A DNA stretch of 17,552 nt from Phycisphaeraceae bacterium (GTDB lineage: Bacteria; Planctomycetota; Phycisphaerae; Phycisphaerales; Zrk34): NCBI GenBank assembly GCA_028281485.1, contig JANQJT010000218.1, positions 1 through 17,552 on the forward strand, in the 5' to 3' direction. Positions within the stretch are counted from its first letter, which is position 1; every line of letters begins with the position of its first letter. The notes below the pieces were generated by a model. That model was not told where the DNA came from, made no database searches, and was given only the letters and a program-made list of their open reading frames with translations. Positions 1 through 7,832 of this stretch are shown in pieces. The position numbers were made by a program, and so were the translations under genes.

Positions 1-1756
1 TGCCGACCAAGAGGTCGATGTCGCCTTCACCGAAACGCCGGAGGGCCTCTTCGTAATGGCCGGCGGTGCGCATGGCGTCGGAGTCCATGCGGATGAGTCG
101 GATGCCCGGGAACTTGCGTTCGATCTCTTCTTCGACGCGTTGGGTGCCCAGGCCGAAGGTGAGGACCTTCTTGCCGCAGGAGGGGCAGGCGGTGGGCAGG
201 CGGTTCTCGAATCCGCAGTAGTGGCATCGGGTCAGGCCGCCGGCTGGGACGCGGTCGTCGAGGTGGTAGACCATGGCGACGTCGCAGTTCTCACAGGTCA
301 TCTGCCAGCCGCAGTTGTGATCGGGGCAGGCGACGTAGTTGGCGTAGCCGCGCCGGTTGAGCAGGAGGATGGCCTGTCCGCCTTCGTTGAAGGTGCGGCG
401 GAGCGCGGACTCCATGGGGCGTGAGAGGAGGTGGACGCGCTGGGTGCCGGTCTGTGCGACGCGTTGGCGTCGTTCTTCGAGCATGTCGACGATGCGCACG
501 GGTGGCAGGGGCAGGTCGTTGACGCGGTTGGGTAGTTCGAGCAGGTCGTAGCTGCGCCGTTGTGTGGCGTTGTAGTAGCTTTCCAGTGAGGGCGTGGCCG
601 AGCCGAGCACGACGGGGACGCCGGTCATCTGGGCGCGTTTGATGGCGACGTCGCGTCCGTGGTAGCGCGGGGCCTGGTCCTGCTTGTAGGAGTTGTCGTG
701 TTCCTCGTCGACGACGATGAGGCCGAGGTTGTGGGTGGGGGCGAAGATGGCGGAGCGTGCACCGACGATGACCTGGGGGTAGTTGTCGCGGATGAGCTGC
801 CACTGGGCGTGTCGCTGTGCGGCGGTGAGGCCGGAGTGGAGGACGCAGACGCGTTGGAAACGCGCAAGGAATCGGCCGACGGTTTGGGGGGTGAGGGCGA
901 TCTCGGGGACGAGCATGATGGCGGTGCGTTCGGCGGCGACGACGTGCTCGATGGCGCGGATGTAGACCTCGGTCTTGCCCGAGCCGGTAACGCCGTGCAG
1001 GAGCTTGACGCCGAAGCCGTTGTCGAGGTCGGCGACGATGTTTTCGTAGACGCGTTGCTGGTCGGCGTTGAGGGTGACGGGCGGTTCGTTGCGGGGCGCG
1101 TGATCGGAGGCGACGGCGCGGAGCTGTCGTTTTTCGACCAGACGGAGCAGCCCCTTTTCGATCAGGTTCTTCACCGGCGAGCGTGACTTGGAGCCGGCCA
1201 GGTGGGCCAGTTCCAGCGGGTCGATGGGCAGCTTGTGCAGGAGCTTGAGCTCGAGGGCCTTGGCCAGCACGTCGGCCTGCTTGGGCGGGAGCTTGTGTTG
1301 TGTGACGATGGAGGGCAGGGCGTCGGCGGCGATTGGGTCGTGCAGGTCGACGAGCTGCTTGTTGATCAGGCCGGTGCCTTTTTTAACCGCGGCCGGGAGC
1401 ATGGTCGCCAGCACCATGCCGAGCGGGCAGCAGTAGTAGTCGCTCAGCCATCGGGCGAGCTCGACCAGGTCGTCGGGGAGGTTGACTTGGCGTTCGCGCG
1501 CGGCGATTGGTTTGATACGCGCGGGGGGGATGTCGGTGGAGTCGGCGATGGAGAGGACGGTGCCGTCGACGGTGCGGCCGGCCTTGCCGAGCGGGACGAT
1601 GACGCGGTCACCGATGCGCAAGTCGGCCAGGTCGTCGGGCACGGCGTAGGTCAGGCCGTCGCGTATCTCCAGTCCCTGTTCGATGGCGACCTGCGCGAAG
1701 CGACCGGTGGTGGTGACCGGTTGGGTGTCGGGATCATCGCCGAAGAGATTGGGCAT
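1..1756 (-). CDS. priA: PriA, primosomal replication-restart helicase (3' end cut by window)
   Basis: PriA is a 3'-5' superfamily 2 DNA helicase that recognises stalled forks and reloads the replicative helicase. About 585 residues are visible, against roughly 730 in typical PriA. The start is the ATG read leftward from 1756, giving MPNLFGDD. An N-terminal 3'BD-like region is followed by a stretch containing ARWLSDYYCCPLG, which is characteristic of the family. Walker A GVTGSGKTEVY has GSGKT at residues 258-262, and the DEEH box is at 350-353 (VVDEEHDNSYKQDQAPRYHG). Paired CxxC zinc-binding cysteines, including TRCHYCGF and ACPSCGK, are encoded around 170-330. The visible protein stops at DIDLLVG, just before the usual TQM motif, so the C-terminal helicase part lies outside the window. 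It is divergent from the sulfatase-like gene with no gap if that gene starts at 1757. Identification is secure. Confidence 0.96.
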   Translation of the reverse strand, partial: MPNLFGDDPDTQPVTTTGRFAQVAIEQGLEIRDGLTYAVPDDLADLRIGDRVIVPLGKAGRTVDGTVLSIADSTDIPPARIKPIAARERQVNLPDDLVELARWLSDYYCCPLGMVLATMLPAAVKKGTGLINKQLVDLHDPIAADALPSIVTQHKLPPKQADVLAKALELKLLHKLPIDPLELAHLAGSKSRSPVKNLIEKGLLRLVEKRQLRAVASDHAPRNEPPVTLNADQQRVYENIVADLDNGFGVKLLHGVTGSGKTEVYIRAIEHVVAAERTAIMLVPEIALTPQTVGRFLARFQRVCVLHSGLTAAQRHAQWQLIRDNYPQVIVGARSAIFAPTHNLGLIVVDEEHDNSYKQDQAPRYHGRDVAIKRAQMTGVPVVLGSATPSLESYYNATQRRSYDLLELPNRVNDLPLPPVRIVDMLEERRQRVAQTGTQRVHLLSRPMESALRRTFNEGGQAILLLNRRGYANYVACPDHNCGWQMTCENCDVAMVYHLDDRVPAGGLTRCHYCGFENRLPTACPSCGKKVLTFGLGTQRVEEEIERKFPGIRLIRMDSDAMRTAGHYEEALRRFGEGDIDLLVG

Positions 1757-3166
1757 ATGAAGAGTATATCGCCGCTTGGGTGGGCGGGTGATGTGGCCGA
1801 TAAGGAGGCAGTGAACGCGCAGCGGAACATCCTTTTGATCGTGACGACGGGTCAGCGAGGCGACGCGCTGGGCGGCGCGGGGGTTTGGCCGATCCAGACG
1901 CCGCACCTGGACAGGCTGGCGGGGGACGGGCTGGCGCTCACGGCGGTGAGTCCATCGCCGGCGGATTGGCCGGGGCTGGTGTCGCTGTATTCGGGTCTGC
2001 ACGTGCGGCAGCACGGCGTGGCGGAGAGCCGAGGGGAGATGGGGCGTGGGATGGGGTGGTTGCGCCGGTTCCGCGACGCGGGGTATCACCTGGCGGGTGT
2101 GGGGCGTGTGGGCGCGATCGCGGAAGAGCTGCACGAGGCGCGCGTGGTGGCGGAGATGGAGGAGACCGAGCCGCTGCGTTGTGAGTACCTGCGATACATG
2201 CATCGGCGGGGGATGGTGGACGCGGTGCTGGAGGCGCGCGAGCGTCGCGAGCGGAGCGGGCCCTTCGATCCGGTGCGGGGCTTTGCCGAGCCGGCGAACG
2301 ACGTGGACGGGTACATCGGGCAGAAGGCGTGCGAGGCGATCGAGCGATTGCCGACCGACAAGCCTTGGGTGATGGTGGTGGGTTTCACGGGGCCGGGCAA
2401 CGATCTGGCGGCACCGGTCGCGTACCTGGACCTGGTGGAAGAGAAGCCGCTGAAGAAGAAGTACGTGCCGGCGGAGCTGGGGCGGGTCGACGCGTTTGCG
2501 GAGCTGCATCAGCCGCGCTCGGTGTTGCAGTCGCTCTCGGGGAGCGGCGCAGCGAAGATTCAGCGGGATTACCTGGCGCGGGTGTGCATGATCGATTGTT
2601 GCGTGGGGATGATGCGCGACGCGGTCAAGCGTCACGGCCACGCCGATTCGACGTGGACGGCGCTGTCGTCGAATCGCGGTCATCTTTTGGGTGAGCGCGG
2701 GTTGTTCGGATGCACGGGTTTCGTGGGGTCGGGCAGTTACGTGCCGATCTGGATCACGCCGCCGAAGCCGATGCGTGAAGCGGTCGATCCGAACGACGCG
2801 GCGGTGCGTGAGAACGACGGGCTGGTGAGCGGTGTGGACCTGGCGGCGACGCTGTGCGCGATCGGCCGGGTGGATGCGCCCGACGGGTGCCAGGGTGTGT
2901 CGCTGCTGGGTGGATTGATGGGTGAGACGGCGGGGCACGCGGCGGTGTTGAGCGAGTTCGGCAAGCGGCTGCTGCTGGAGACGGCGCAGCACAAGGCGAT
3001 GTTCGATTCGGAAACCGGTGAGGTGCGGGCGCTGTTTGATGTGTTTATCGATGAGTCGGAGCGATCCAATTTGATCGGTGATCCGCGCGGGGCGGCGATG
3101 GTGGACATGTTGCGGTGGCGGTTGGCGGAGCTGTTGCTACCGATGCGGCCGGTGCTGTGGAATTGA
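1757..3166 (+). CDS. Sulfatase-fold protein with degenerate active site (probable pseudoenzyme)
   Basis: The fold is that of type I sulfatases (alkaline phosphatase superfamily). This is seen in RNILLIVTTGQRGDALG near residue 23, TPHLDRLAGDGLALT, a GLVSLYSGLHVRQHGV block, and a C-terminal LSSNRGHLLGERGLFG block. The chemistry residues are missing. The DD metal pair is T31-G32. The formylglycine Cys/Ser position of CxPxR is D70 and the Arg is L74. The SDHGD box is SNRGH (305-309), the GDHG histidine is R314, and the usual Lys is C319. Length is 469 residues, normal for the family. The ATG at 1757 abuts the priA start codon. An in-frame GTG at 1811 (MNAQRNILL) would match family N-termini better, but AAGGAGG at 1802-1808 sits only 2 bases before it. 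Sulfatase activity is unlikely; the real role is unknown. The start site is uncertain, the coding call is not. Confidence 0.85.
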   Translation: MKSISPLGWAGDVADKEAVNAQRNILLIVTTGQRGDALGGAGVWPIQTPHLDRLAGDGLALTAVSPSPADWPGLVSLYSGLHVRQHGVAESRGEMGRGMGWLRRFRDAGYHLAGVGRVGAIAEELHEARVVAEMEETEPLRCEYLRYMHRRGMVDAVLEARERRERSGPFDPVRGFAEPANDVDGYIGQKACEAIERLPTDKPWVMVVGFTGPGNDLAAPVAYLDLVEEKPLKKKYVPAELGRVDAFAELHQPRSVLQSLSGSGAAKIQRDYLARVCMIDCCVGMMRDAVKRHGHADSTWTALSSNRGHLLGERGLFGCTGFVGSGSYVPIWITPPKPMREAVDPNDAAVRENDGLVSGVDLAATLCAIGRVDAPDGCQGVSLLGGLMGETAGHAAVLSEFGKRLLLETAQHKAMFDSETGEVRALFDVFIDESERSNLIGDPRGAAMVDMLRWRLAELLLPMRPVLWN

Positions 3167-3239
3167 CACGAGCCGGTCGTCATGGGCCAAGGGCTATCCG
3201 TTTTCAGACACCCACGATCTTTCAGAGATGATGGCCAAG

Positions 3240-3266
3240 TAAAAACGCCACGTGTTGAGCGTGGCG
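3240..3266 (-). terminator. Rho-independent terminator of serA
   Basis: Read on the minus strand, a perfect 7-bp stem CGCCACG/CGTGGCG with a 7-base loop (3246-3266) is followed by TTTTT. It lies about 30 bases past the serA stop codon and closes that transcript. It also sits in the convergent gap after the sulfatase-like gene. Confidence 0.85.
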
Positions 3267-3294
3267 CTGGGGGAATCGGAATTGTTTGTGGAGA

Positions 3295-4905
3295 TCAGCC
3301 GCCGTTGGGGATGGGCGGGAGCGATGTCGTGGCGACCTTGAGGATGCCGGGCCGCGCCTTGAGGCGGTTGAGGACGGCCTCGTCGGGGGTGGAGTCGAGC
3401 TTGAGGACCATGATGGCCTTGTCGCCGAGTCGGGCGAGTGTCATGTCGGCGATGTTCATGTCGGCCTCGGCCATCTCGGTGCCGACGATGCCGACCATGC
3501 CGGGCTTGTCCTCGTTTTGCAGGACGAGCATGTTGCCCTCGGGGACCATGTCCATGTAGTAGCCGCAGATGTCCAGGACGCGTGGCAGGCCGTCGGCGAA
3601 GACGGAGCCGACGATGTGTCGGGTGTTGTCGCCGGTCTGGACCTCGATGCGGATCTTGGGGGTGTTGCGGGGTTCGTCGATGATGGTGGTGGAACTCTTG
3701 ATGCCGCGTTCGTCGGCGATGAGTTTCACGTTGACGACGTTGACCGGGTCGTCGAGCTGGGACTGGAGGAGGTTGATGACGACCATGCGTTCGATGGTGC
3801 TGCCGGCGGAGGCGAGCAGCTCGCCGTCGAGGGTGACCGAGACGTTGCCGATGCCCTGGTCGCACATGACGGCGATGAGCTTGGCCATGCGCTCGGCCAG
3901 TTCGACAAACGGCTGCTGGGCGGGGTCGAGATCGAAACGCACGCCGCCGAGGTTGACGGCGCCGCGGACGCCCTCGCCGCGGAGGTATTCGAGGATCTGG
4001 GCGCAGGCGTCGGTGGAGACGGCCTGCTGGGCCTCGCTGGTGGAGGCGCCCAGGTGCGGGGTGCACAGGACCTTGGGGTTGGCCCGGAGCGGGTCGTCTT
4101 CGGCGGGGGGTTCGGATTCGTAGACGTCGATCGCCGCGCCGCCGCACTGGCCGGATTCGATCGCGGCCAGCAGGTCGGGGATGTCGACGACGCCACCGCG
4201 TGCGGCGTTGACCACGCGCAGGCCGGGCTTGGCCTTGGCGAAGCGGTCGGCGTTGAGCATGGAGCGGGTGTGGTCGTTGAGGGGCACGTGGAAGGAGACG
4301 AAGTCCAGCTCGGGGACCATCTCGTCGAAGTCCTTGAAGATCTTGACGCGACCGTCGAGGGCGGAGTCGGCGTTGAAGACCGGGTCGAACGCGACGACGT
4401 TCATGCCGAACACGAGGGCGCGTTCGGCGACGGTGCGGCCGATGCGGCCGAAGCCGACGATGCCGAGGGTTTTGCCGGACAGCTGGGTGCCGACGTACTT
4501 GCCGCGGTCCCATCCGCCGTCGGCCATGGTCTTGTAGGCCGGGCCGATGTTGCGTGCCAGCGCCATGAGCATGGCGAAGGCGTGTTCGGCGGTGGTGATG
4601 GTGGAGGCGTCGGCGGAGTTCATGACGAGCACGCCCTTGGCGGTGGCGGCGGTGAGGTCGATGTTGTCGACACCGACGCCGGCGCGGGCCACCGAGCGGA
4701 GCTTGCCGGGGTTATCGAGGACCTTGGCGGTGACCTGAACGCCCGATCGGACGATCAGGCCGTGGTAGTCGCCGACGATCGCGGCCAGCTCGTCTTCGGA
4801 TAGGCCGGTCTTGACGTCGACCTGGACATCCTGAAAGCTCTGGAGGTAGTCGATGCCCGCCTGAGCGAGCTTATCGGCAACAAGAATGCGGATTTTGTCG
4901 GACAT
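3295..4905 (-). CDS. serA: D-3-phosphoglycerate dehydrogenase (long, ACT-domain form)
   Basis: SerA oxidises 3-phosphoglycerate to 3-phosphohydroxypyruvate with NAD+, the first step of serine synthesis in the cytoplasm. The 536-residue length fits the long class, with catalytic and NAD domains, an ASB intervening domain, and a C-terminal ACT domain. Seen in the protein are the NAD-binding GIVGFGRIGRTVAERA (residues 148-163), catalytic Arg in VNAARGGVVD (R236), Glu in ESEPP (E265) and His in TPHLG (H284). An ACT-like end runs from about 458 (MLVLQNEDKPGMVGIVGTEM). The substrate loop NSADASTITTAEHA departs from the commoner NAPxxNxxSxAEH form. The ATG at 4905 follows GGAG after 12 bases, a weak ribosome site. 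The gene is monocistronic, with its own terminator and an upstream palindrome. The ACT domain is the known serine or effector site in related enzymes; whether this one is feedback-inhibited cannot be seen. Confidence 0.95.
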   Translation of the reverse strand: MSDKIRILVADKLAQAGIDYLQSFQDVQVDVKTGLSEDELAAIVGDYHGLIVRSGVQVTAKVLDNPGKLRSVARAGVGVDNIDLTAATAKGVLVMNSADASTITTAEHAFAMLMALARNIGPAYKTMADGGWDRGKYVGTQLSGKTLGIVGFGRIGRTVAERALVFGMNVVAFDPVFNADSALDGRVKIFKDFDEMVPELDFVSFHVPLNDHTRSMLNADRFAKAKPGLRVVNAARGGVVDIPDLLAAIESGQCGGAAIDVYESEPPAEDDPLRANPKVLCTPHLGASTSEAQQAVSTDACAQILEYLRGEGVRGAVNLGGVRFDLDPAQQPFVELAERMAKLIAVMCDQGIGNVSVTLDGELLASAGSTIERMVVINLLQSQLDDPVNVVNVKLIADERGIKSSTTIIDEPRNTPKIRIEVQTGDNTRHIVGSVFADGLPRVLDICGYYMDMVPEGNMLVLQNEDKPGMVGIVGTEMAEADMNIADMTLARLGDKAIMVLKLDSTPDEAVLNRLKARPGILKVATTSLPPIPNGG

Positions 4906-4925
4906 CGTCGGGTCGGACTCCTGCC

Positions 4926-4946
4926 GCGATTCCCGGTGGGAATCGC
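4926..4946. promoter_or_regulatory. Perfect 9-bp palindrome upstream of serA
   Basis: GCGATTCCC (4926-4934), a 3-base centre, and GGGAATCGC (4938-4946) form an exact inverted repeat, 20 bases before the serA start codon. It could be a dimeric repressor operator or a hairpin in the serA leader. The very short centre makes a DNA operator as plausible as an RNA stem. No transcription factor gene lies nearby. Confidence 0.45.
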
Positions 4947-5027
4947 TGTGGGTAGGGGGGTGGGGGGCGGAAACCGGGGGTGCCGGTTACGGACGGGCAT
5001 GTTACCGATGCCGATGGGGCTTGTCGA

Positions 5028-5056
5028 TTGCCACCGCCGGGGCGGATCGGTATACT
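5028..5056 (+). promoter_or_regulatory. Sigma70-type promoter for rpsO
   Basis: TTGCCA (5028-5033) and TATACT (5051-5056) are separated by exactly 17 bases. The expected start near 5063 would give a leader of about 75 bases before rpsO. Match to the bacterial consensus is 4/6 and 5/6. Confidence 0.65.
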
Positions 5057-5137
5057 TTGCGGCTTCATTTAGATCGGATTAGACGAAGTCACAGGCGGTG
5101 CCCGGGAGAGAATCGGGCCCGATGGAGAAGCAGACGT

Positions 5138-5407
5138 ATGGCATTGGCGACCGAAGAAAAGAAAGACATCATCACCGAGCACCGTCGCGGCGATAGCGAC
5201 ACCGGTTCGCCGGAGGTGCAGGTCTCGATCCTGACCCGTCGGATCAACGATCTGACGGAGCACGTGCGTACCCACAAGCACGACTACCACTCCCGCCGCG
5301 GCCTGATCCTGATGGTCGGCAAGCGTAACCGTTTGCTGCGTTACCTGGCGAAGACCAATCGCCAGCGTTACCTCGACCTGATCGGCAAGCTTGGCCTGCG
5401 TAAGTAA
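5138..5407 (+). CDS. rpsO: 30S ribosomal protein S15
   Basis: S15 is a primary 16S rRNA-binding protein of the small-subunit platform. The 89-residue length matches the family exactly. The signature GSPEVQVSILTRRINDLTEH begins at residue 23 and HKHDYHSRRGLILMVGKR at 46, both diagnostic. The start is the ATG at 5138 (MALATEEKKDII); no strong Shine-Dalgarno is visible. It is followed by a terminator and then pnp, the conserved rpsO-pnp order of many bacteria. S15 autoregulation is known in other species, but its element cannot be recognised here. Confidence 0.98.
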   Translation: MALATEEKKDIITEHRRGDSDTGSPEVQVSILTRRINDLTEHVRTHKHDYHSRRGLILMVGKRNRLLRYLAKTNRQRYLDLIGKLGLRK

Positions 5408-5419
5408 GACACGAACACG

Positions 5420-5452
5420 CGCGAGCGGACGGACACGACCGTTCGCGTTTTT
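5420..5452 (+). terminator. Rho-independent terminator after rpsO
   Basis: CGCGAGCGG (5420-5428) pairs with CCGTTCGCG (5439-5447) as 9 bp with one G-U, followed by TTTTTAT. It lies 12 bases past the rpsO stop. It should limit read-through into pnp, as in the E. coli rpsO-pnp arrangement. Confidence 0.85.
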
Positions 5453-5627
5453 ATATCAAGCCGGATCCGGCACTCGACGCCTCGTCGGTGTTAGAGAAGG
5501 GTGGCAGTCGCCACCGCGCCCTTGCCGAGGGCACGATGCCAACTGTCTCCTTCCTCTGGTCGGGTCCCCAACATAGCCGCCGCGCCCGAGAAGCGTTTGA
5601 TGCGTGGCGGCGGAAGGATCAGACCTT
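5453..5627 (+). promoter_or_regulatory. Structured leader of pnp
   Basis: This 175-base gap holds no gene but several stems. GGTGGC (5500-5505) pairs with GCCACC (5510-5515). GCCCT pairs with AGGGC (5518-5532). CCGCCGCGC (5577-5585) pairs with GCGTGGCGG (5602-5610) as 9 bp with one G-U. The last stem ends just before the GGAAGG ribosome site (5612-5617). In E. coli a pnp leader stem is cut by RNase III and used by PNPase for autoregulation; a similar role here is inference. Confidence 0.45.
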
Positions 5628-7778
5628 ATGTCACATGTGATCGTTGAACGCGAGTTTGGCGGGCGTCCGCTTATCCTGGAGACCGGCAAGTGGGCCAAGC
5701 AGGCCGACGCGACGGTGTTTGCCACGCACGGCGACACGACGGTGTTGGCGGCGGTGGTGCGCGGCACCCCGCGCGAGGGCATCGACTTCTTCCCGCTGCA
5801 GGTCGACTACCGCGAGCGGCCCAGCGCGATGGGCAAGTTCCCCGGCGGCTTCCGCAAGCGCGAGGGCGCGCCCAACCAGAAAGAAATCCTCACCATGCGG
5901 ATGATCGACCGCCCGGTCCGTCCGCTGTTCCCCAAGGGCTTCTACGACGAGGTCGTGATCCAGTGCTGGGTCGAGAGCGCCGACGGCCAGAACGACCCGG
6001 ACGTGATCGCCGGCACGGCGGCCGCCGCGGCGCTGACGATGAGCTCGCTGCCGTTCGACGGCCCCGTTGCCACGGTGCGTGTCGCACGCGTCGAGGGGCA
6101 GTTCGTCGTCAACCCGACGATGGCCCAGATGGAATACTCCGACATCGACCTGGTGCTGAGCGGCCACCGCGACGGCGTGAACATGATCGAGGTCGGTGCG
6201 ATGGAGGTCGGCGAGCAGGACGTGCTGGACGCGATCAAGTTCGGTCACGAGCAGATTTTCACGCTGTTGGACATGATCGACGAGCTGACGCAGAAGGCCG
6301 GCAAGGAGAAGGTTTGCGAGCTGAACCTGCCCAGCGATGAGCTGATCGAGTCGGTCCGCAACGACCTGCTGGACAAGGTCCGCGAGGCGAAGAAGACCGA
6401 GGGCAAGCTGGCCCGCGAGGAAGCGGTCAAGGCCGTGCGTGACGCGTACCTCGAAGCGAACGCGCCGGAGCCGACGGCGGCTGACAACGTCAGCTACGCC
6501 GGGCACCTGGAGATTCTGACCAAGCGCAAGCACATCAAGGAGGCTTTCAGCAAGGTCGAGAGCCAGGTGGTGCGTGAGTCGATCGTGGCGGGCAGCCGCA
6601 GCGACGGCCGGGCCCCCGGCGACATGCGTAACCTCGACTGCGAGGTGGGCATGTTGCGTCGGACGCACGGCTCGGCGGTGTTCACCCGCGGCGAGACCCA
6701 GTCGATGGTTTCCTGCACGCTGGGCACGGGTCGCGACGAGCAGATCGTCGACGGTCTGCACGAAGAGTACAGCCAGAAGTTCTACCTGCACTACAACTTC
6801 CCGCCGTTCTGTGTGGGTGAGGCGCGTCGGATCACGGGGCCGAGCCGTCGTGAGATCGGTCACGGTGCGTTGGCCGAGCGTTCGCTGGCGGGCGTGCTGC
6901 CTGCGGCCGACGACTTCCCGTACACGGTTCGCCTGGTCAGTGAGATTCTCGAGTCCAACGGTTCGAGCAGCATGGCGTCGATCTGTGGCGGCTGCCTGGC
7001 GATGATGGACGCGGGCGTGCCGATCAAGAACACGACGGCGGGCATCTCGATCGGCATGGTTGAAGAGAACGGCCAGCGCGTGTTGCTGACCGACATCCTC
7101 GGCGAAGAGGATCACTACGGCGACATGGACTTCAAGGTGGCCGGCACGCGCAAGGGCATCACCGGCATCCAGCTCGACCTCAAGGCCAAGGGTGTGGATT
7201 ACGAGCTGATCGCTCAGACCTTTGAGGCGGCCAAGGCGGCGCGCATCAAGCTGATCGAGGCGATCGAGGCGGCAATCCCCGCGCCGCGTGACGAGATCAG
7301 CCAGTACGCCCCGCGCCTGATGACGATCAAGATCAACCCCGAGAAGATCGGTCTGCTGATCGGTCCGGGCGGCAAGACGATCCGCGGCATCCAGGACGCC
7401 ACCGGCGCCCAGATCGACATCGAGGAAGACGGCACGGTGACGATCGCGGCGGTGGACGGCGAGGCCGGTCAGGCCGCGATGGGCGAGGTCGAGAAGCTCT
7501 GCCAGGAGGTCAAGGTCGGCAAGATCTACGAGGGCAAGGTCACGACGGTGAAGGACTTCGGCGCGTTCGTCGAGGTGATCCCCGGCCAGGACGGCCTGTG
7601 CCACATCTCCGAGCTTTCCGACGGCTACGTCGATAAGGTGTCGGACGTGGTGAAGGTGGGCGACATGCTGAAGGTCAAGGTGATCCTGGTGGACGAGCAG
7701 GGCCGCCTTAAGTTGAGCCGTAAGCAGGTCTTACTGGAAGAATCGGGCAAGGCCGAGCCGGCTGAGGCCCAAAACTAA
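5628..7778 (+). CDS. pnp: Polyribonucleotide nucleotidyltransferase (PNPase)
   Basis: PNPase degrades RNA 3' to 5' by phosphorolysis, releasing nucleoside diphosphates, as a ring-shaped trimer in the cytoplasm and often within a degradosome. The protein has 716 residues, typical length. The order is first RNase PH core (FGGRPLILETGKWAKQADAT at the N-terminus), helical domain, second RNase PH core, KH domain and S1 domain. In the second core, DILGEEDHYGDMDF places Asp489 and Asp495 at the catalytic positions. The KH domain (about 564-630) has GLLIGPGGKTI, and the S1 domain (about 631-701) has VKDFGAFVEVIPGQDGLCHI. The ATG at 5628 is chosen because GGAAGG lies 10 bases upstream and MSHVIVEREFGG matches the family N-terminus; a GTG at 5604 is in frame but falls inside the leader stem. 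Confidence 0.98.
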   Translation: MSHVIVEREFGGRPLILETGKWAKQADATVFATHGDTTVLAAVVRGTPREGIDFFPLQVDYRERPSAMGKFPGGFRKREGAPNQKEILTMRMIDRPVRPLFPKGFYDEVVIQCWVESADGQNDPDVIAGTAAAAALTMSSLPFDGPVATVRVARVEGQFVVNPTMAQMEYSDIDLVLSGHRDGVNMIEVGAMEVGEQDVLDAIKFGHEQIFTLLDMIDELTQKAGKEKVCELNLPSDELIESVRNDLLDKVREAKKTEGKLAREEAVKAVRDAYLEANAPEPTAADNVSYAGHLEILTKRKHIKEAFSKVESQVVRESIVAGSRSDGRAPGDMRNLDCEVGMLRRTHGSAVFTRGETQSMVSCTLGTGRDEQIVDGLHEEYSQKFYLHYNFPPFCVGEARRITGPSRREIGHGALAERSLAGVLPAADDFPYTVRLVSEILESNGSSSMASICGGCLAMMDAGVPIKNTTAGISIGMVEENGQRVLLTDILGEEDHYGDMDFKVAGTRKGITGIQLDLKAKGVDYELIAQTFEAAKAARIKLIEAIEAAIPAPRDEISQYAPRLMTIKINPEKIGLLIGPGGKTIRGIQDATGAQIDIEEDGTVTIAAVDGEAGQAAMGEVEKLCQEVKVGKIYEGKVTTVKDFGAFVEVIPGQDGLCHISELSDGYVDKVSDVVKVGDMLKVKVILVDEQGRLKLSRKQVLLEESGKAEPAEAQN

Positions 7779-7796
7779 CGGTTTGCTAAAAAAAGC

Positions 7797-7826
7797 TTGT
7801 TCTGGCCCCTTTATGCGGTGTATATT
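7797..7826 (+). promoter_or_regulatory. Candidate promoter for the cold-shock gene
   Basis: TTGTTC (7797-7802) and TATATT (7821-7826) are 18 bases apart, in an AT-rich patch directly after the pnp stop. The -10 is good (5/6), the -35 weak (3/6). It would give an RNA leader of about 270 bases. Confidence 0.4.
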
Positions 7827-7832
7827 GGGGGT

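Noticed and set aside
1202..1756. N-terminal extension of the sulfatase-like frame back into priA
   Set aside because: The open frame continues only because priA is GC-rich. The sulfatase motifs begin after 1811, and the upstream residues look like antisense of priA.
1763..1768. TATACT on the minus strand, 6 bases before the priA ATG, suggesting a leaderless priA transcript
   Set aside because: No acceptable -35 lies 16-18 bases upstream, so the single hexamer match is too weak.
5631..7604. Long open frame on the minus strand across pnp
   Set aside because: It is the GC-driven shadow of pnp, rich in His, Arg and Leu with no domain. Similar shadows over serA (3286-4803) and leuC (12548-14005) are rejected for the same reason.
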